Numbered from the stretch's first letter, positions 43,208-53,900 are shown. The stretch: DNA of 64,000 nt from Melioribacteraceae bacterium (GCA_016342755.1 JAEINS010000005.1:62001-126000); one strand, 5' to 3'. Made by a program: numbers and translations. The notes: a model not told the origin generated them from the letters alone.

Positions 43208-44380
43208 ATGTTAATACTAAAATTAGCTTATAAAAATATTAAGGGAGCCGGTTTACGAACCTGGCTAAACGTGCTGGCTCTTTCATTTGCTTATGCAGCA
43301 ATAATTTTTGTGCAGGGTATGATTGACGGGATGAGCAATCAGATGGAAACTTTTTCAATAAATGCACAATATGGCGGCGGACAATATTGGCAGCAAGAAT
43401 ATGATCCATACGATCCGCTTACTTTAGATGACGCGCATAGTAAAGTTCCAACAGAACTTCAGCAATTAGTTGATGAAAAAAAAGCACTTCCAATATTGAT
43501 AAGACAGGCAACAATTTATCCGCAGGGAAGAATGCAGAATGCTTTGCTTAAAGGAATAGAAACAGATCAAAATATTTTAACAATTCCTTCATTCGTTTTA
43601 GTAAATGATGACGGCTACATTCCTGCTTTAATTGGAAAAAGGATGTCTAAAAGTATGGGCATAAATAAAGGCGATTATCTTACTGTAAGATGGCGCGACG
43701 CACAGGGAAAGTTTGATGCGAACGATGTTAAGATTGTTGAAATAATGAAAACAAATTCTGCTGAAATTGATGTCGGTCAGCTTTGGATTCCCCTTGAACG
43801 AATGCGCCAAATGACTTCAATGCCGGATGAATCAACTATGATTGTTCTAGAAAAGAATTCAGCATTTAATAAAACTGTTGGAAAATGGCAGCACAAAGAT
43901 TTAGATTATTTATTGGAAGATGTACGCGCCGCTATGGCAGTTGAAGCCGCCGGCGATAGTCTTTTTTATATTGTGCTTTTACTCCTTGCAATGCTTGCAA
44001 TTTTTGACACACAAATTCTTTCTCTTTATAGAAGAAGAAAAGAGATGGGAACTTTAATGGCACTGGGAATGACCCGCACAAAATTAATTCAGCTTTTCAC
44101 TTTAGAAGGATCAATGCACGCGATACTTGCAGCTATACTCGCCGCAATTTATTCAACACCATTGTTTCTTTATTTGGCTTCAGACGGAATTGGTTTACCT
44201 GAGGCAACTGCTGAAATGGGTTTCGCGATGGGAGATGTACTTTATCCATTATTCTCATTTGGTTTAATTGTCGGGACAATAATTATTGTTTTATTGATTA
44301 CTACAATTGTTAGTTACATCCCAACAAGAAAAATTTCAAGATTAAAACCAACAGATGCATTAAGAGGAAAACTTACTTGA
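43208..44380 (+). CDS. FtsX/MacB-type ABC permease (copy 2)
   Basis: The protein has 390 residues with the same layout as copy 1: helix WLNVLALSFAYAAIIFVQGM, a periplasmic domain, then LYRRRKEMGTLMALGMTRTK and further helices, ending SRLKPTDALRGKLT exactly as copy 1 nearly does (SKLKPTDALRGKLT). It is a clear tandem duplicate with the flanking spacer also duplicated. It could form a heterodimer with copy 1 or with the longer permease at 44895. Confidence 0.92.
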   Translation: MLILKLAYKNIKGAGLRTWLNVLALSFAYAAIIFVQGMIDGMSNQMETFSINAQYGGGQYWQQEYDPYDPLTLDDAHSKVPTELQQLVDEKKALPILIRQATIYPQGRMQNALLKGIETDQNILTIPSFVLVNDDGYIPALIGKRMSKSMGINKGDYLTVRWRDAQGKFDANDVKIVEIMKTNSAEIDVGQLWIPLERMRQMTSMPDESTMIVLEKNSAFNKTVGKWQHKDLDYLLEDVRAAMAVEAAGDSLFYIVLLLLAMLAIFDTQILSLYRRRKEMGTLMALGMTRTKLIQLFTLEGSMHAILAAILAAIYSTPLFLYLASDGIGLPEATAEMGFAMGDVLYPLFSFGLIVGTIIIVLLITTIVSYIPTRKISRLKPTDALRGKLT

Positions 44381-44389
44381 AGAGCAGTA

Positions 44390-44863
44390 GAACGGAGGAA
44401 AGCAGAACGCAGGAGCGAAAAAAAGGAGTAATGGAGGAATGGGAAAAAAAGAATCAATGCAATTGACTGTAGATATTTACAAGCTTTTCAAAGATTTTAA
44501 GGACTATGGATTTAAAGATCAAATCCAAAGATCAGCAGTTTCAATTCCATCAAATATTGCGGAAGGATATGTCGTCAGACTAATAAAGAGTTTATACAAT
44601 TTTTATTTATAGCCAAAGATTCTTGTGCTGAATTAAGAACTCAAATTTATTTATCAATTGCTTTAGATATTATTGAAAAAGAAATAGGAAATTCTTTAAT
44701 CGAAAGAACTCATAAAATATCAGCAATGCTTTTTAATTTAATTAAATTGAGAAAAGAAAAATTTACTAAATAGACGTAAAATAATGCAGAAAGCAGGATG
44801 CAAGAAAGGACAAAAGACTGAAAGTAATTAAGATGAAATATTTCATTCTGCTTTTCTCCGTTC
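44390..44863. repeat. Inverted repeat flanking the broken four-helix-bundle gene
   Basis: The left arm at 44390-44409 (GAACGGAGGAAAGCAGAACG) pairs with the right arm at 44844-44863 (CATTCTGCTTTTCTCCGTTC), 18 of 20 positions matching. The left-arm core GGAAAGCAGAACG is also found, reverse complemented, in the right arm of the spacer at 41820. A further GA-rich stretch lies at 44786-44812. Inverted repeats around an S23/IVS-type gene are reminiscent of 23S rRNA intervening sequences, here in an operon spacer. Confidence 0.65.
44439..44773 (+). pseudogene. Four-helix-bundle protein (S23/IVS type), frameshifted
   Basis: The frame from ATG 44439 reads [20 protein letters not shown] ... [15 protein letters not shown], the family hallmark, then goes out of frame at 44571 and stops in TAG. 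The next frame continues [20 protein letters not shown] and runs to TAG at 44771-44773. Adding one G in GGATATG|TCGTCAGAC restores GYGRQTNKEF, the family consensus. A single-base loss therefore explains the break, either a real mutation or a sequencing error. The family was first known from proteins encoded inside 23S rRNA intervening sequences; its function is unknown. It lies between two permease genes and inside an inverted repeat. Confidence 0.85.
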
Positions 44864-44894
44864 CCCTTTCCTACGTTAAAATAAGGAAAATAAT

Positions 44895-46169
44895 ATGTTG
44901 AAATTTTTATTTAAAGGTTTGATTCGCGATCGATCTCGTTCGTTGTTTCCGATTCTTACTGTTGCAATTGGAGTAACTTTATCGGTTTTTCTATACTCTT
45001 ATTTAAACGGATTTATGTCGGATATGATTAAATCAAGTGCGCATTATAATACCGGACACGTGCGCATAATGAGTCAGGCTTATGCTCAAGAGTCAAATCA
45101 AAATCCAAATGATTTAGCTTTGATAGGCATTGATACGCTGATTCAGAATATTCAAAAAACTTATCCCGAAATGATTTGGACACCAAGAATTAAACTTGGC
45201 GGATTAATTGATATTCCCGATGCAAATGGAGAAACGCGAATACAGGGCCCGGTTAGCGGAATGGCTATCGATTTGTTTTCAGAATCAAGCCCGGAAAAAA
45301 GACTGCTAAATATTAAAGAAGCCATTGTAAGCGGTGAGCTTCCTAAAAATCATAATGAAATATTAATCGCGGATGACTTTGCAAAAAGATTAAAAGTTGC
45401 TCCGGGTGATACCGCAACTCTGCTTAGTTCCACGATGTACGGAAGTATGGCTATGACCAATATTATTATTGCCGGAACTGTCCGTTTTGGAATTGCTGCA
45501 TTGGATAGAGGCGCAATTATGGCTGATATTTCTGATATACAAATCGCGCTTGATATGGATGACACAGCCGGAGAAATATTAGGTTTTTTCCCAGATGATA
45601 ATTTTTATGAAGAGAAGGCGTATCAAATTACAGATTCATTCAATAAAAAATATAAAAATCCGGAAGATCAATTTTCTCCAATTATGGGTGCTTTACCGGA
45701 TGAAGCCGGACTTAAAGATTATATGGCAATTATGGATGTTGCAGCCTATTTCATCGTTGGAATTTTCCTGCTTGCAATGGCTATTGTATTATGGAATGCT
45801 GGTTTAATGGGCAGTTTACGCCGTTATGGAGAAATGGGCGTTCGCCTTGCCGTTGGCGAAGAGAAAGGTCACATTTACAAAACATTAATATTAGAATCAA
45901 TAATGATAGGAATTATCGGGTCATTTGTTGGAACTGTAATTGGCTTAATACCCGCATATTTAATGCAGATTTACGGATTAGATTTGAGTTTCCTTTTTGA
46001 GAATTCTACAATGATGATCTCCGGTGTTTTGCACGCGCAAGTTACACCAACAACAATGTTTATAGGATTTATTCCCGGAATTTTAGCAACAGTATTTGGA
46101 ACCGCAATTGCCGGAATTGGGATTTATAAAAGAGAAACCGCACAATTATTTAAGGAACTTGAAGTATGA
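44895..46169 (+). CDS. FtsX-type ABC permease (third, longer)
   Basis: The protein has 424 residues. It starts MLKFLFKGLIRDRSRSLFPI LTVAIGV, with a first helix, a MacB_PCD-like periplasmic domain (MTNIIIAGTVRFGIAALDRG) and C-terminal helices with LRRYGEMGVRLAVGEEKGHI, the FtsX core. It is only distantly related to the two 390-residue permeases. Its stop overlaps the start of the LolA-like gene by 4 bp (ATGA), so the two are coupled. It probably forms the heteromeric partner in the transporter. Confidence 0.92.
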   Translation: MLKFLFKGLIRDRSRSLFPILTVAIGVTLSVFLYSYLNGFMSDMIKSSAHYNTGHVRIMSQAYAQESNQNPNDLALIGIDTLIQNIQKTYPEMIWTPRIKLGGLIDIPDANGETRIQGPVSGMAIDLFSESSPEKRLLNIKEAIVSGELPKNHNEILIADDFAKRLKVAPGDTATLLSSTMYGSMAMTNIIIAGTVRFGIAALDRGAIMADISDIQIALDMDDTAGEILGFFPDDNFYEEKAYQITDSFNKKYKNPEDQFSPIMGALPDEAGLKDYMAIMDVAAYFIVGIFLLAMAIVLWNAGLMGSLRRYGEMGVRLAVGEEKGHIYKTLILESIMIGIIGSFVGTVIGLIPAYLMQIYGLDLSFLFENSTMMISGVLHAQVTPTTMFIGFIPGILATVFGTAIAGIGIYKRETAQLFKELEV

Positions 46170-46903
46170 TAAATAAATTGATCTTTACATTGATTGTTTT
46201 TTCGACAATCGTTTTTTCGCAAACTCAATCGGCTGATGAAATATTAAAAAAAGTTGATGCAAATACTTTTTCAGATTCACAAATCGGAACATCTAAAATG
46301 ATAATTCATGGAAGACGCGGATCAAGAACTGTTGAAGCTAAATCTTGGCAAAAAGGAACCGACGATTCTTTTACCGAATACCTTGCGCCTGCTCGCGAAA
46401 AAGGTACAAAAATGTTAAAACTTGGCGATCAGCTTTGGACTTATACGCCTTCTACCGATAGAACAATTTTAATAAGCGGACACATGCTTCGCCAGCCGGT
46501 GATGGGTTCTGACCTTTCTTATGAAGATATGATGGAAGATCCTTTATTGCAAAACATGTACACTGCCGAAATAGTCGGAGAAGATACAGTTATAAATCGG
46601 CAGGTCTGGGTTCTGGATTTGAAATCTAAAAAAGATAATATTGCTTACGATAGCAGAAAAATTTGGGTTGATAAAGAACGAAATATAATCTTAAAAGAAG
46701 ACCTTTATGCAAAAAGTGGCAAACTTTTAAAACAAGTTCTCATCCATGAAGTTATGAAAGCTAGCGGAAGATGGGTTGCAAAAAATATTACTTACAAGGA
46801 TATGCTTAAAGACGGTGACGGAACCGAAATGATAATTGAAGAAGTTGAATTTGACAAAAAAATTCCAAGCTATATCTTATCTAAAGCATCATTGAGAAGG
46901 TAG
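46166..46903 (+). CDS. Outer-membrane lipoprotein-sorting (LolA-like) protein
   Basis: The protein has 245 residues. MINKLIFTLIVFSTIVFSQ is a signal peptide. The body has KSWQKGTDDSFTEYLAPARE KGTKMLKLGDQLWTYTPSTD, LRQPVMGSDLSYEDMMED and RKIWVDKERNIILKEDLY, the LolA-like (PF17131) half-barrel pattern. Such proteins carry lipids or lipoproteins across the periplasm and are regularly encoded next to LolCDE/MacB-like permeases. It ends the operon and is followed by a terminator. Confidence 0.9.
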   Translation: MINKLIFTLIVFSTIVFSQTQSADEILKKVDANTFSDSQIGTSKMIIHGRRGSRTVEAKSWQKGTDDSFTEYLAPAREKGTKMLKLGDQLWTYTPSTDRTILISGHMLRQPVMGSDLSYEDMMEDPLLQNMYTAEIVGEDTVINRQVWVLDLKSKKDNIAYDSRKIWVDKERNIILKEDLYAKSGKLLKQVLIHEVMKASGRWVAKNITYKDMLKDGDGTEMIIEEVEFDKKIPSYILSKASLRR

Positions 46904-46927
46904 AAATTACTAAACAGTGAAAAAGTT

Positions 46928-46982
46928 TTGTGTAAATGGTTAAAATGAAATTTATTTCCCTAAATTTACACAAGATTTTTTT
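46928..46982 (+). terminator. Intrinsic terminator after LolA-like gene
   Basis: TTGTGTAAAT (46928-46937) pairs perfectly with ATTTACACAA (46964-46973), followed by GA and seven T. It closes the rightward exporter operon before the convergent PPIase gene. Confidence 0.75.
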
Positions 46983-46999
46983 CTGTCTTTACTTCCCTT

Positions 47000-48415
47000 T
47001 TACCATTTATATTGTTCCCTGACAACAAATTTTATGAGCGGAGTCTTTTTTTCAAGAACTTCTGATGATAGATTACTTAATAACATACTTGTATCAATTA
47101 AGGCTGGATATTTAGTTTTCAGACCACTTAATAAATCCTTCCTTCTATTCCAATTATTAGCGTCTCTGTTTTTTTCTGCCGAATATAAAATCGATTTTTC
47201 AAATTCATTTGCCAGAACTTCTTTGTAAAATGCATCAACATTTTTTCTTACTTCGCCCGATTTATCCAGCCCTGTTCTATAAGATTCCTCTAAAAGATAT
47301 TTATCCCGCACCTTGTCTATAATAACTTTTTGAATCTTATTACGCCCAGTTATATCTGGTCTTTGTAATGGCGGCATTACTTTTATCATTGCAATAAACT
47401 CATCCACGGTCCATGAATCATCACTAAATTGCACTAAAATACTATCAGCAATCTGATTGAGATTTCTTTTTATTTTTATAATTTCAATATCAGTAACATT
47501 AGGATATAACATCAAATTTTGCGAATTCTTTTCAGTCACTTCATTTTCTATTATCCGCGAAACTTCATTAAGTATATTACCCTTAATATTAAGCGATTTA
47601 CCCTTTAATATTTTTTTAACATAAAGTGCGCTCTCCTTTGCCGATTGTCTATTACGCAAATTTTTTTTTAACTCATCAATGTTCTGATCAAAATAATTTT
47701 TATCCAAAAAAACTGATTGTTTTACATCCTCAATTTTAAAAATATGATAACCAAAACTTGATAATAACGGTTTAGATATTTCGCCAATTTTAAGATTATA
47801 AATACTGTCTATTAATAATGGATCAAAATCGGTTAATCGTATGAAACCTAAATATCCGCCGTTAGCTGCTAAAGCCGAATCAGTAAAAACTTTTGGCGCT
47901 AATGTATGAAAATCATTTCCGTTCTTAAGACTCTTATATATGTAGTCAACTTCTGTTTTCCCTTTTGCAAAAAGGTGTCTTATTGATAAAGATATATTCT
48001 GTTTTTTATATTCTTCCCACGCTTGTTCATCCGACACATTAATTTGATCTAAAACATTTTTTTTATAAAGCTGTTTAAGCATTTCAGAGTTATGAATAAA
48101 CTGGTAATGATCGCGAATGTGTTGAAGAGTATCAAATTTTTCTAATCTGGATGCTTCTAAATAATAGAGTTGTTCAGTAAGTTTATCAGCTTGTTGTAAT
48201 AGAGCACTTTTGTAATTGGAATTGTTCTTATACAATGGATAAAGATTAAACTGCCTAAAAAACTCTCCCTTGGTAATAACATTTTCATTAACTTTTATCA
48301 GGAATTCATTTTCACTTTTCCCGGCTGAACATCCCAGAACATAAAATAATATCAGAGTTATAAATAATATTTTTACTACAGAATATTTATTTTTATACAC
48401 AAGACAATAATTCAT
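47000..48415 (-). CDS. Parvulin-type peptidylprolyl isomerase, lipoprotein (SurA/PrsA-like)
   Basis: I prefer the ATG at 48415, which follows AAAAGG; a longer frame begins at 48442. The N-terminus has ILFITLILFYVLGCSAG with a lipobox Cys. Residues of about 140-235 are a PPIC rotamase domain (SIRHLFAKGKTEVDYIYKSL, GGYLGFIRLTDFDP, FGYHIFKIEDV). N- and C-terminal helical regions resemble the chaperone parts of SurA/PrsA. It lies last in the leftward glucan operon, 26 bp after the GH13 gene. It may help fold the secreted or barrel proteins made with it. Confidence 0.85.
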   Translation of the reverse strand: MNYCLVYKNKYSVVKILFITLILFYVLGCSAGKSENEFLIKVNENVITKGEFFRQFNLYPLYKNNSNYKSALLQQADKLTEQLYYLEASRLEKFDTLQHIRDHYQFIHNSEMLKQLYKKNVLDQINVSDEQAWEEYKKQNISLSIRHLFAKGKTEVDYIYKSLKNGNDFHTLAPKVFTDSALAANGGYLGFIRLTDFDPLLIDSIYNLKIGEISKPLLSSFGYHIFKIEDVKQSVFLDKNYFDQNIDELKKNLRNRQSAKESALYVKKILKGKSLNIKGNILNEVSRIIENEVTEKNSQNLMLYPNVTDIEIIKIKRNLNQIADSILVQFSDDSWTVDEFIAMIKVMPPLQRPDITGRNKIQKVIIDKVRDKYLLEESYRTGLDKSGEVRKNVDAFYKEVLANEFEKSILYSAEKNRDANNWNRRKDLLSGLKTKYPALIDTSMLLSNLSSEVLEKKTPLIKFVVREQYKW

Positions 48416-48468
48416 AAAAACCTTTTGCGTGAACAATTTCAAAACACTTTCTATTTAGCATTAATAAT

Positions 48469-49854
48469 TTATTTCTTTAATATATAGAATTGAAACGGAT
48501 CAAATTCCAAATCTGCATCAAGTGAAATACTTTCACCATTAAATTCGTCAGTCCAATTAGTGCCCTTCAAATCGTTTGGAAGACTATAAGTAATAAATCT
48601 GTTTCTAACATTTACTAAGATCAGAAATTCTTCATTTCCTATTGCTTTAGTAAATGCGGCAATATCCGGATCCGAAAAAGTTTTGAGGTTCCCTTTTCTT
48701 AAAACATCCGATTTATTATAAATTGACATAAGCTTTTGATAATCTTTCAATAATTCTGGATTTGATGACCAGTTAAAAGGAACATTATCAAAAAATGAAA
48801 CATTACCTTCTATTCCAAATTCCTGACTACCGTAAATAAGCGGAACTCCGCCAAGATATGTTGATATAATAAATGCGGAAAAAGAACCGTTTGTGCCGCC
48901 AAATAAATCAACAGGAGTTTCATCCCATGCCGATTCATCATGATTGGTAATAAACCTTAACTTGTGCTTCCCTTCCGGTACAATCTTATACTCATTTGTA
49001 TGTGTCGAAAATATAGAACTCGCATTATATTTATTTATAAATACATTTTTTAGCTTACCGTAAAAGTCCCATGAATAGGTCATTTGAAATCCGGCATTAT
49101 AATGATCTGTCCTGGCTCCTTCGGCAAGATATATTAACTGTCGGTCATCAATATTTTCCAAAGAATCAATAGCTTGTCTCCAAAAACTATAGGGTACAAA
49201 ATCAGCGGCATCACATCTAAAACCATCAACATTTAATTCAGTAACCCAGTATTTTAGGGCATCAATCATTTCCAGACGCATTTCTTCATTATCAAAATTC
49301 AGATCAGCTACATCCTGCCAGTTTGTTCCCGGTGGAATAATTATATTGCCCGAAGCATTCTGTGTATACCATGCTTTATTTTGTATCCAGGGATTATCCC
49401 ATGCGGTATGATTAGCAACCCAGTCAATAATTACTGCCATATCCTTTTTATGCGATTCATTAACAAGCTTCTTAAAATCATCCAGATTACCTAATTCCGG
49501 GTTCACTTCTTTATAGTTTTTAACTGAATATGGCGAGTTAACTGAATTTACATTACCAATTGGATGTATTGGCATTAACCAAATAACATTAACTCCCAAT
49601 GATTTAATATGATCCAGTTTATCTGTTACACCTTTAAAATCACCGGAACTGCTAAAAGCTCTAAAATTAACTTCATACATTACAATATCTTCAGTTGCCG
49701 GAATATTTTCAAAAGGCTGCGTGGAACCATCATTTACAGGTGTAACTCCCCCATCATCGCCGCAAGAGTTAAAAACTATTGCAATAGGCAATAAGAGTAT
49801 TAATAGAAAACGTGAAATTCTTGAATTAAGTTTTATCTGTATATTGTTTAACAT
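48469..49854 (-). CDS. GH13 alpha-amylase-family lipoprotein
   Basis: The protein has 461 residues, with FLLILLLPIAIVFNSCGDDGG as a lipoprotein signal, so it is anchored at the outer membrane. GH13 regions are all present: DWVANHT (region I), DGFRCDAAD (region II, nucleophile Asp), YLAEGA (region III, acid/base Glu) and FITNHDESA (region IV). A short C-terminal beta domain ends it. It should cut alpha-1,4-glucans or maltooligosaccharides at the surface or in the periplasm. It lies 73 bp after the PorV-family gene and works with the GH97 enzyme of the same operon. Confidence 0.92.
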   Translation of the reverse strand: MLNNIQIKLNSRISRFLLILLLPIAIVFNSCGDDGGVTPVNDGSTQPFENIPATEDIVMYEVNFRAFSSSGDFKGVTDKLDHIKSLGVNVIWLMPIHPIGNVNSVNSPYSVKNYKEVNPELGNLDDFKKLVNESHKKDMAVIIDWVANHTAWDNPWIQNKAWYTQNASGNIIIPPGTNWQDVADLNFDNEEMRLEMIDALKYWVTELNVDGFRCDAADFVPYSFWRQAIDSLENIDDRQLIYLAEGARTDHYNAGFQMTYSWDFYGKLKNVFINKYNASSIFSTHTNEYKIVPEGKHKLRFITNHDESAWDETPVDLFGGTNGSFSAFIISTYLGGVPLIYGSQEFGIEGNVSFFDNVPFNWSSNPELLKDYQKLMSIYNKSDVLRKGNLKTFSDPDIAAFTKAIGNEEFLILVNVRNRFITYSLPNDLKGTNWTDEFNGESISLDADLEFDPFQFYILKK

Positions 49855-49927
49855 TTAAATAATCCTTTAATTTTACAATGCTGTTATAAATCGATAAATA
49901 TAATAAATTAACATCACAAGATATTAA

Positions 49928-50941
49928 CTATAAAATTAAGTGCAGCGTATACTTTTGAATACTATTAAAATTACCAAATGATTCATAAGCATAATCTAAA
50001 CGAATTCCATAGCTCTCAAGCAGTAATCCGCCGCCAAGTGTTAATCCTTCTTCGCTGTCTTTTAAAAATAATGATCTGTAACCGGCTCTAAACGCTAATA
50101 GATTTTTATATCTAAATTCAGTCCCGACATTAACACTTTCAGCGTTATCATTAGGATGAAGCGCGTCAGCAGCTATTATAACCTTACTATTTTCATTATT
50201 TATCAATTCATAAGATAATCCAAAACGGAATAATAAGGGCAGATCGTACCTGCCTGTTTCAATTCTGGAATTAATCTGATCGTTATTTCCGTTAATTGTC
50301 TGATCAATATCCACCTTAACCAGAAGATCGTCGCCAGACATCTGCATCTTTGTCCCAAAATTTGAAATATTCATACCAAGTCTTAAACCGGGAAAAGGTG
50401 TTTCATAGAGAAATCCAATATCAACGGCCATTCCGCTCGCACTGGAATTATAAATATTCTCTTCAACATATTTGCCGGTAAATCCAATCATGAATCTATC
50501 TGTTAACATTCTGGAATACGATAAATTGATTGCAATACTTTTTGCCGAAAATAATACTCCGGTTCCTTCCGGATTATTCTCTGTAGTCTGCTCAAATTCA
50601 CCATAATCAATATGCATTATACCAACGCCAAAATTACCAATATTAGAAATTGGGAAAACTACCCCGCCGTAATTATAATCAATATCGGCAATCCAGTCTG
50701 AATGATTAACAATAATTTCAGTATTATTTAATTGCGCTGCACCGCCAACATTCCAAAACATAGCAGAAGCATCATTAGCTACTGCTGTAAATGCGCCTCC
50801 CATAGCCTGGGCTCTTGCACCAATGCCTATTGTAAGAAACGGCGCGGCTGTAGTTGCAACCTTTGTTATATTTTGCGCAAAACTTATATTAAAAATGGCC
50901 AAGCAGATAAAACAACTTATCTTTAGAATACGTAATTGCAT
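49928..50941 (-). CDS. PorV/PorQ-family outer-membrane protein
   Basis: The protein has 337 residues. A signal peptide precedes TTAAPFLTIGIGARAQAMGG AFTAVANDASAMFWNVGGAA, the PorV/PorQ-type opening. Later strands AADALHPNDNAESVNVGTEF and AFRAGYRSL echo the copy at 3655-4632 (LHPNDTDERLNIGGEVSW). Again it follows a FlgD-tail protein gene, here by 34 bp, and precedes glycoside-hydrolase genes. I infer a cargo-specific surface-anchoring or export partner. Confidence 0.87.
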   Translation of the reverse strand: MQLRILKISCFICLAIFNISFAQNITKVATTAAPFLTIGIGARAQAMGGAFTAVANDASAMFWNVGGAAQLNNTEIIVNHSDWIADIDYNYGGVVFPISNIGNFGVGIMHIDYGEFEQTTENNPEGTGVLFSAKSIAINLSYSRMLTDRFMIGFTGKYVEENIYNSSASGMAVDIGFLYETPFPGLRLGMNISNFGTKMQMSGDDLLVKVDIDQTINGNNDQINSRIETGRYDLPLLFRFGLSYELINNENSKVIIAADALHPNDNAESVNVGTEFRYKNLLAFRAGYRSLFLKDSEEGLTLGGGLLLESYGIRLDYAYESFGNFNSIQKYTLHLIL

Positions 50942-50975
50942 TATTTAATCCTTCTTAAAATTCTTAAGAACCTGT

Positions 50976-53900
50976 TTATTTTATAACAGCAAACTTCCCG
51001 ACTTTTTCTCCTATATCCTCAGCATCTATGTGATATATATAAATTCCGTAAGATACATCTAATTGCTCCTCACTCATTAAATCCCAATCTGCCGTACCGT
51101 TTGTTATAGGGGAATCATGATAAATTGTTTTTACTAGTTCTCCCCGGGCAGTATAAATTTTTATAGTACACTTGCCGGGTAAATTAATGAAGTGTATGGA
51201 ACGATTGCCACGCCCGCTTGAATAAGTATTTCTTGCTTCCCATGATGCCGCGGCAATATATGGATTTGGAACAACTTTTATATCTTCCAATTCTTCGTTT
51301 GCTTTTACTCTGTCTATTTTGGGAACTGAAACAGTAAACTCAAAAGAATCGGACTTTAGAAACGGTTTTATTATAGGAAGATTTAAAACATCGCCAGCCC
51401 TTGGAAGTTCGGAAAGAGCATCGGAACTAACTATTTTAATTTGATAAGTAAGAGTCAGTTTGCTGCCATCAGGTTCAAATAATAATATCATATCATTTTC
51501 ATCTAGTAATCCTTTTTCCTCTTCGGTATCGGCTGTTTTTTCACCTGATTTGTATTCATAGAAATTGAATTTAACATAACGGTTCTCAGTTAAATTTTTC
51601 ACTCTAAAATTAACCGGCTGTTTAAGATCATTTGGCAAAGTAAATATGGCTATGCCTGCAGAAGTATCAACTCCTTTTTCACCAATCTCTAACTGATAAT
51701 GAGCCGGATATGCTTTTCCCTGTGCAAACCCTTGCGATACACGTGTCCATCCCTGACCTGAGGCTAAGTCCGGCATTAATATGTTTCGGGTAGAATCCTG
51801 CCATTTAACATTTTGCGCGTCTGCTCTTGTCATCCAGTCATTAAATATCGATACTTTTATACCGTCGAAAAGAAACGCATCTAAATCAATATTAGAATCG
51901 TTTTTGAATAACGTATCCGGGAAACCTACTCCGCTTGAATTATCAATTATATTAAGAGCAGTAGTTTTTGCTTCAATTTTTTGATTGTCTTCGAATGTAA
52001 TTTTATATGTATGCCCTTTAAGCAGTGCTGAAGGATCTATAACTTCGGCCAGTATCTTGCCTGTGGCATCACCCGAAGTATGTTTAATGTCTTTCATTAA
52101 ATTACCCGCCGGTATATATCCCGCGGCAGGTGATTCCGGTCTTACTTTTACAACATTACTGCCAAGCTCTACAACACCGCCCGCTGTTATTGCTGCGAAT
52201 TTTGCAGTTTCGGCCGGCTGCAGAATTTTTAATTCACCGGTAGACGGATCAAAAGCATTCAATCCCCTGTCATATGCAGTAACAGCATAAAAATATGTGT
52301 ATCCGTTTTTTACTGTTGTATCAACAAAGGTATGATTTAATCCTGTATTATCGCCAAGATAAAAAATAGTTCCCAGCTGTTCATCAATTGAGCTAAAAAA
52401 TCCGCTGTCTGCATTTACAATATCAAATTGCGCAATTGGTACATCGGCCACCTTACTGCCAAATACATTTGTTACAATGCCTGTTTCATCCCAGGTAGGA
52501 TAAGTGGCTCTGTAGATTTTATAACCTTCAAAGTCGTAACCATCACCTGTTACTATGTCCGATAGTTTATCAAAACTTTCCTCAGAGTTAGAATCCCAAT
52601 AAAGCGTTACTTTATTTTCTCCGGCAAAAGCTTTAAGTGTAGGCAGTTTTGGCGCTTTAGCAAAATTATAATCATTATCATAAATTAACTGAACTGTATT
52701 TTTTGTTCTAAATATATCCTGTTCATCATTTCCGAAAAAGAACGCGAGAGAAATATGTTCTGTTTGCCCTGCACGCAAAGGAAAATAAGCAGTTCCATAA
52801 ATAAAATCACCGTCAACATTCTGCACCGCATCATTAAAAAAGCCCGGTTGTAATGTTTCCCAAAGCTGATCATCATTTTGAAGACGAATAAAATCATACG
52901 GTTCAAAGAAAAAGAAACTGGTTAATCCTATCTGGTCAGCTTCATCAATATCAGTCTTATCAATGTTAGGTTCGCCTGGCAATCCGGTATCAGTAATTTT
53001 TCCATCTTCCCCAATCAGATATCCCGAGGTTGGTAATCCGTCACCTTCACCAGCATCGTTAGTGCCTGGTTTTCCATCTAAGCCAACATCATCAATGTCA
53101 GCGTTCCAGTCGTTATCATTATCAATACCGTCATTTCTCGATTCATCAATCATTGCGTCTGATAAATTATCAGCGAAATAATTATTGTAGGCCAGACCTA
53201 TATGAGGATTTTCTTCATCAATTAAGCCGTTCTCATTATTATCTATTCTATCGTTTGGTATTTCCGTATTTTCATCAATTAAGCCGTTCAAATTATCATC
53301 TATATTATTATACGGAATTTCCTTTAGTATATCGTTTGGTGCTATGGATATAACTTTATCATTTACATTAAATGTAATTCCTTCAGCCGGCATTACTGAT
53401 TTGGTTCTTGGAAATGATGGGTTTGAATAATCAATTAAAATAATTTCCATTCCTGCACTTGCAGTTTTAGAAGCTAAAATACTTTGATCAATCAGATTTT
53501 GACCATTAACCGCGTCATTATCGTCATCATATCCGTTTAAGGCGTTGCCGGGGCTTTCCAAAAATGCATAACCCAGATAGGCAACTGGAGTCCAGCCTGT
53601 ATTACCTATATTGTCCGAATCCCATGAGTATGTAATATTTTCTCTTGCATCGAATCGGGAATTATCATCCTGTGTATCGCCGTCACCGCCTATGGTTGTC
53701 CCAACTATCATTCCAAATACAGTTTTATCATAATTTTTCTGGCTAATATTTGTTATATCGTAAATCCAGAATATTGTGTTTTGAGCTAAAGTCTGCGACC
53801 ATTGTAGTCCGCGCACATTTGCTAATAAACCGAGTCCGCCTCTTGCTTTGTCATCCGGATCAGGATAAAATCCGTATGCATTTATAAATTCCTGGTCGCG

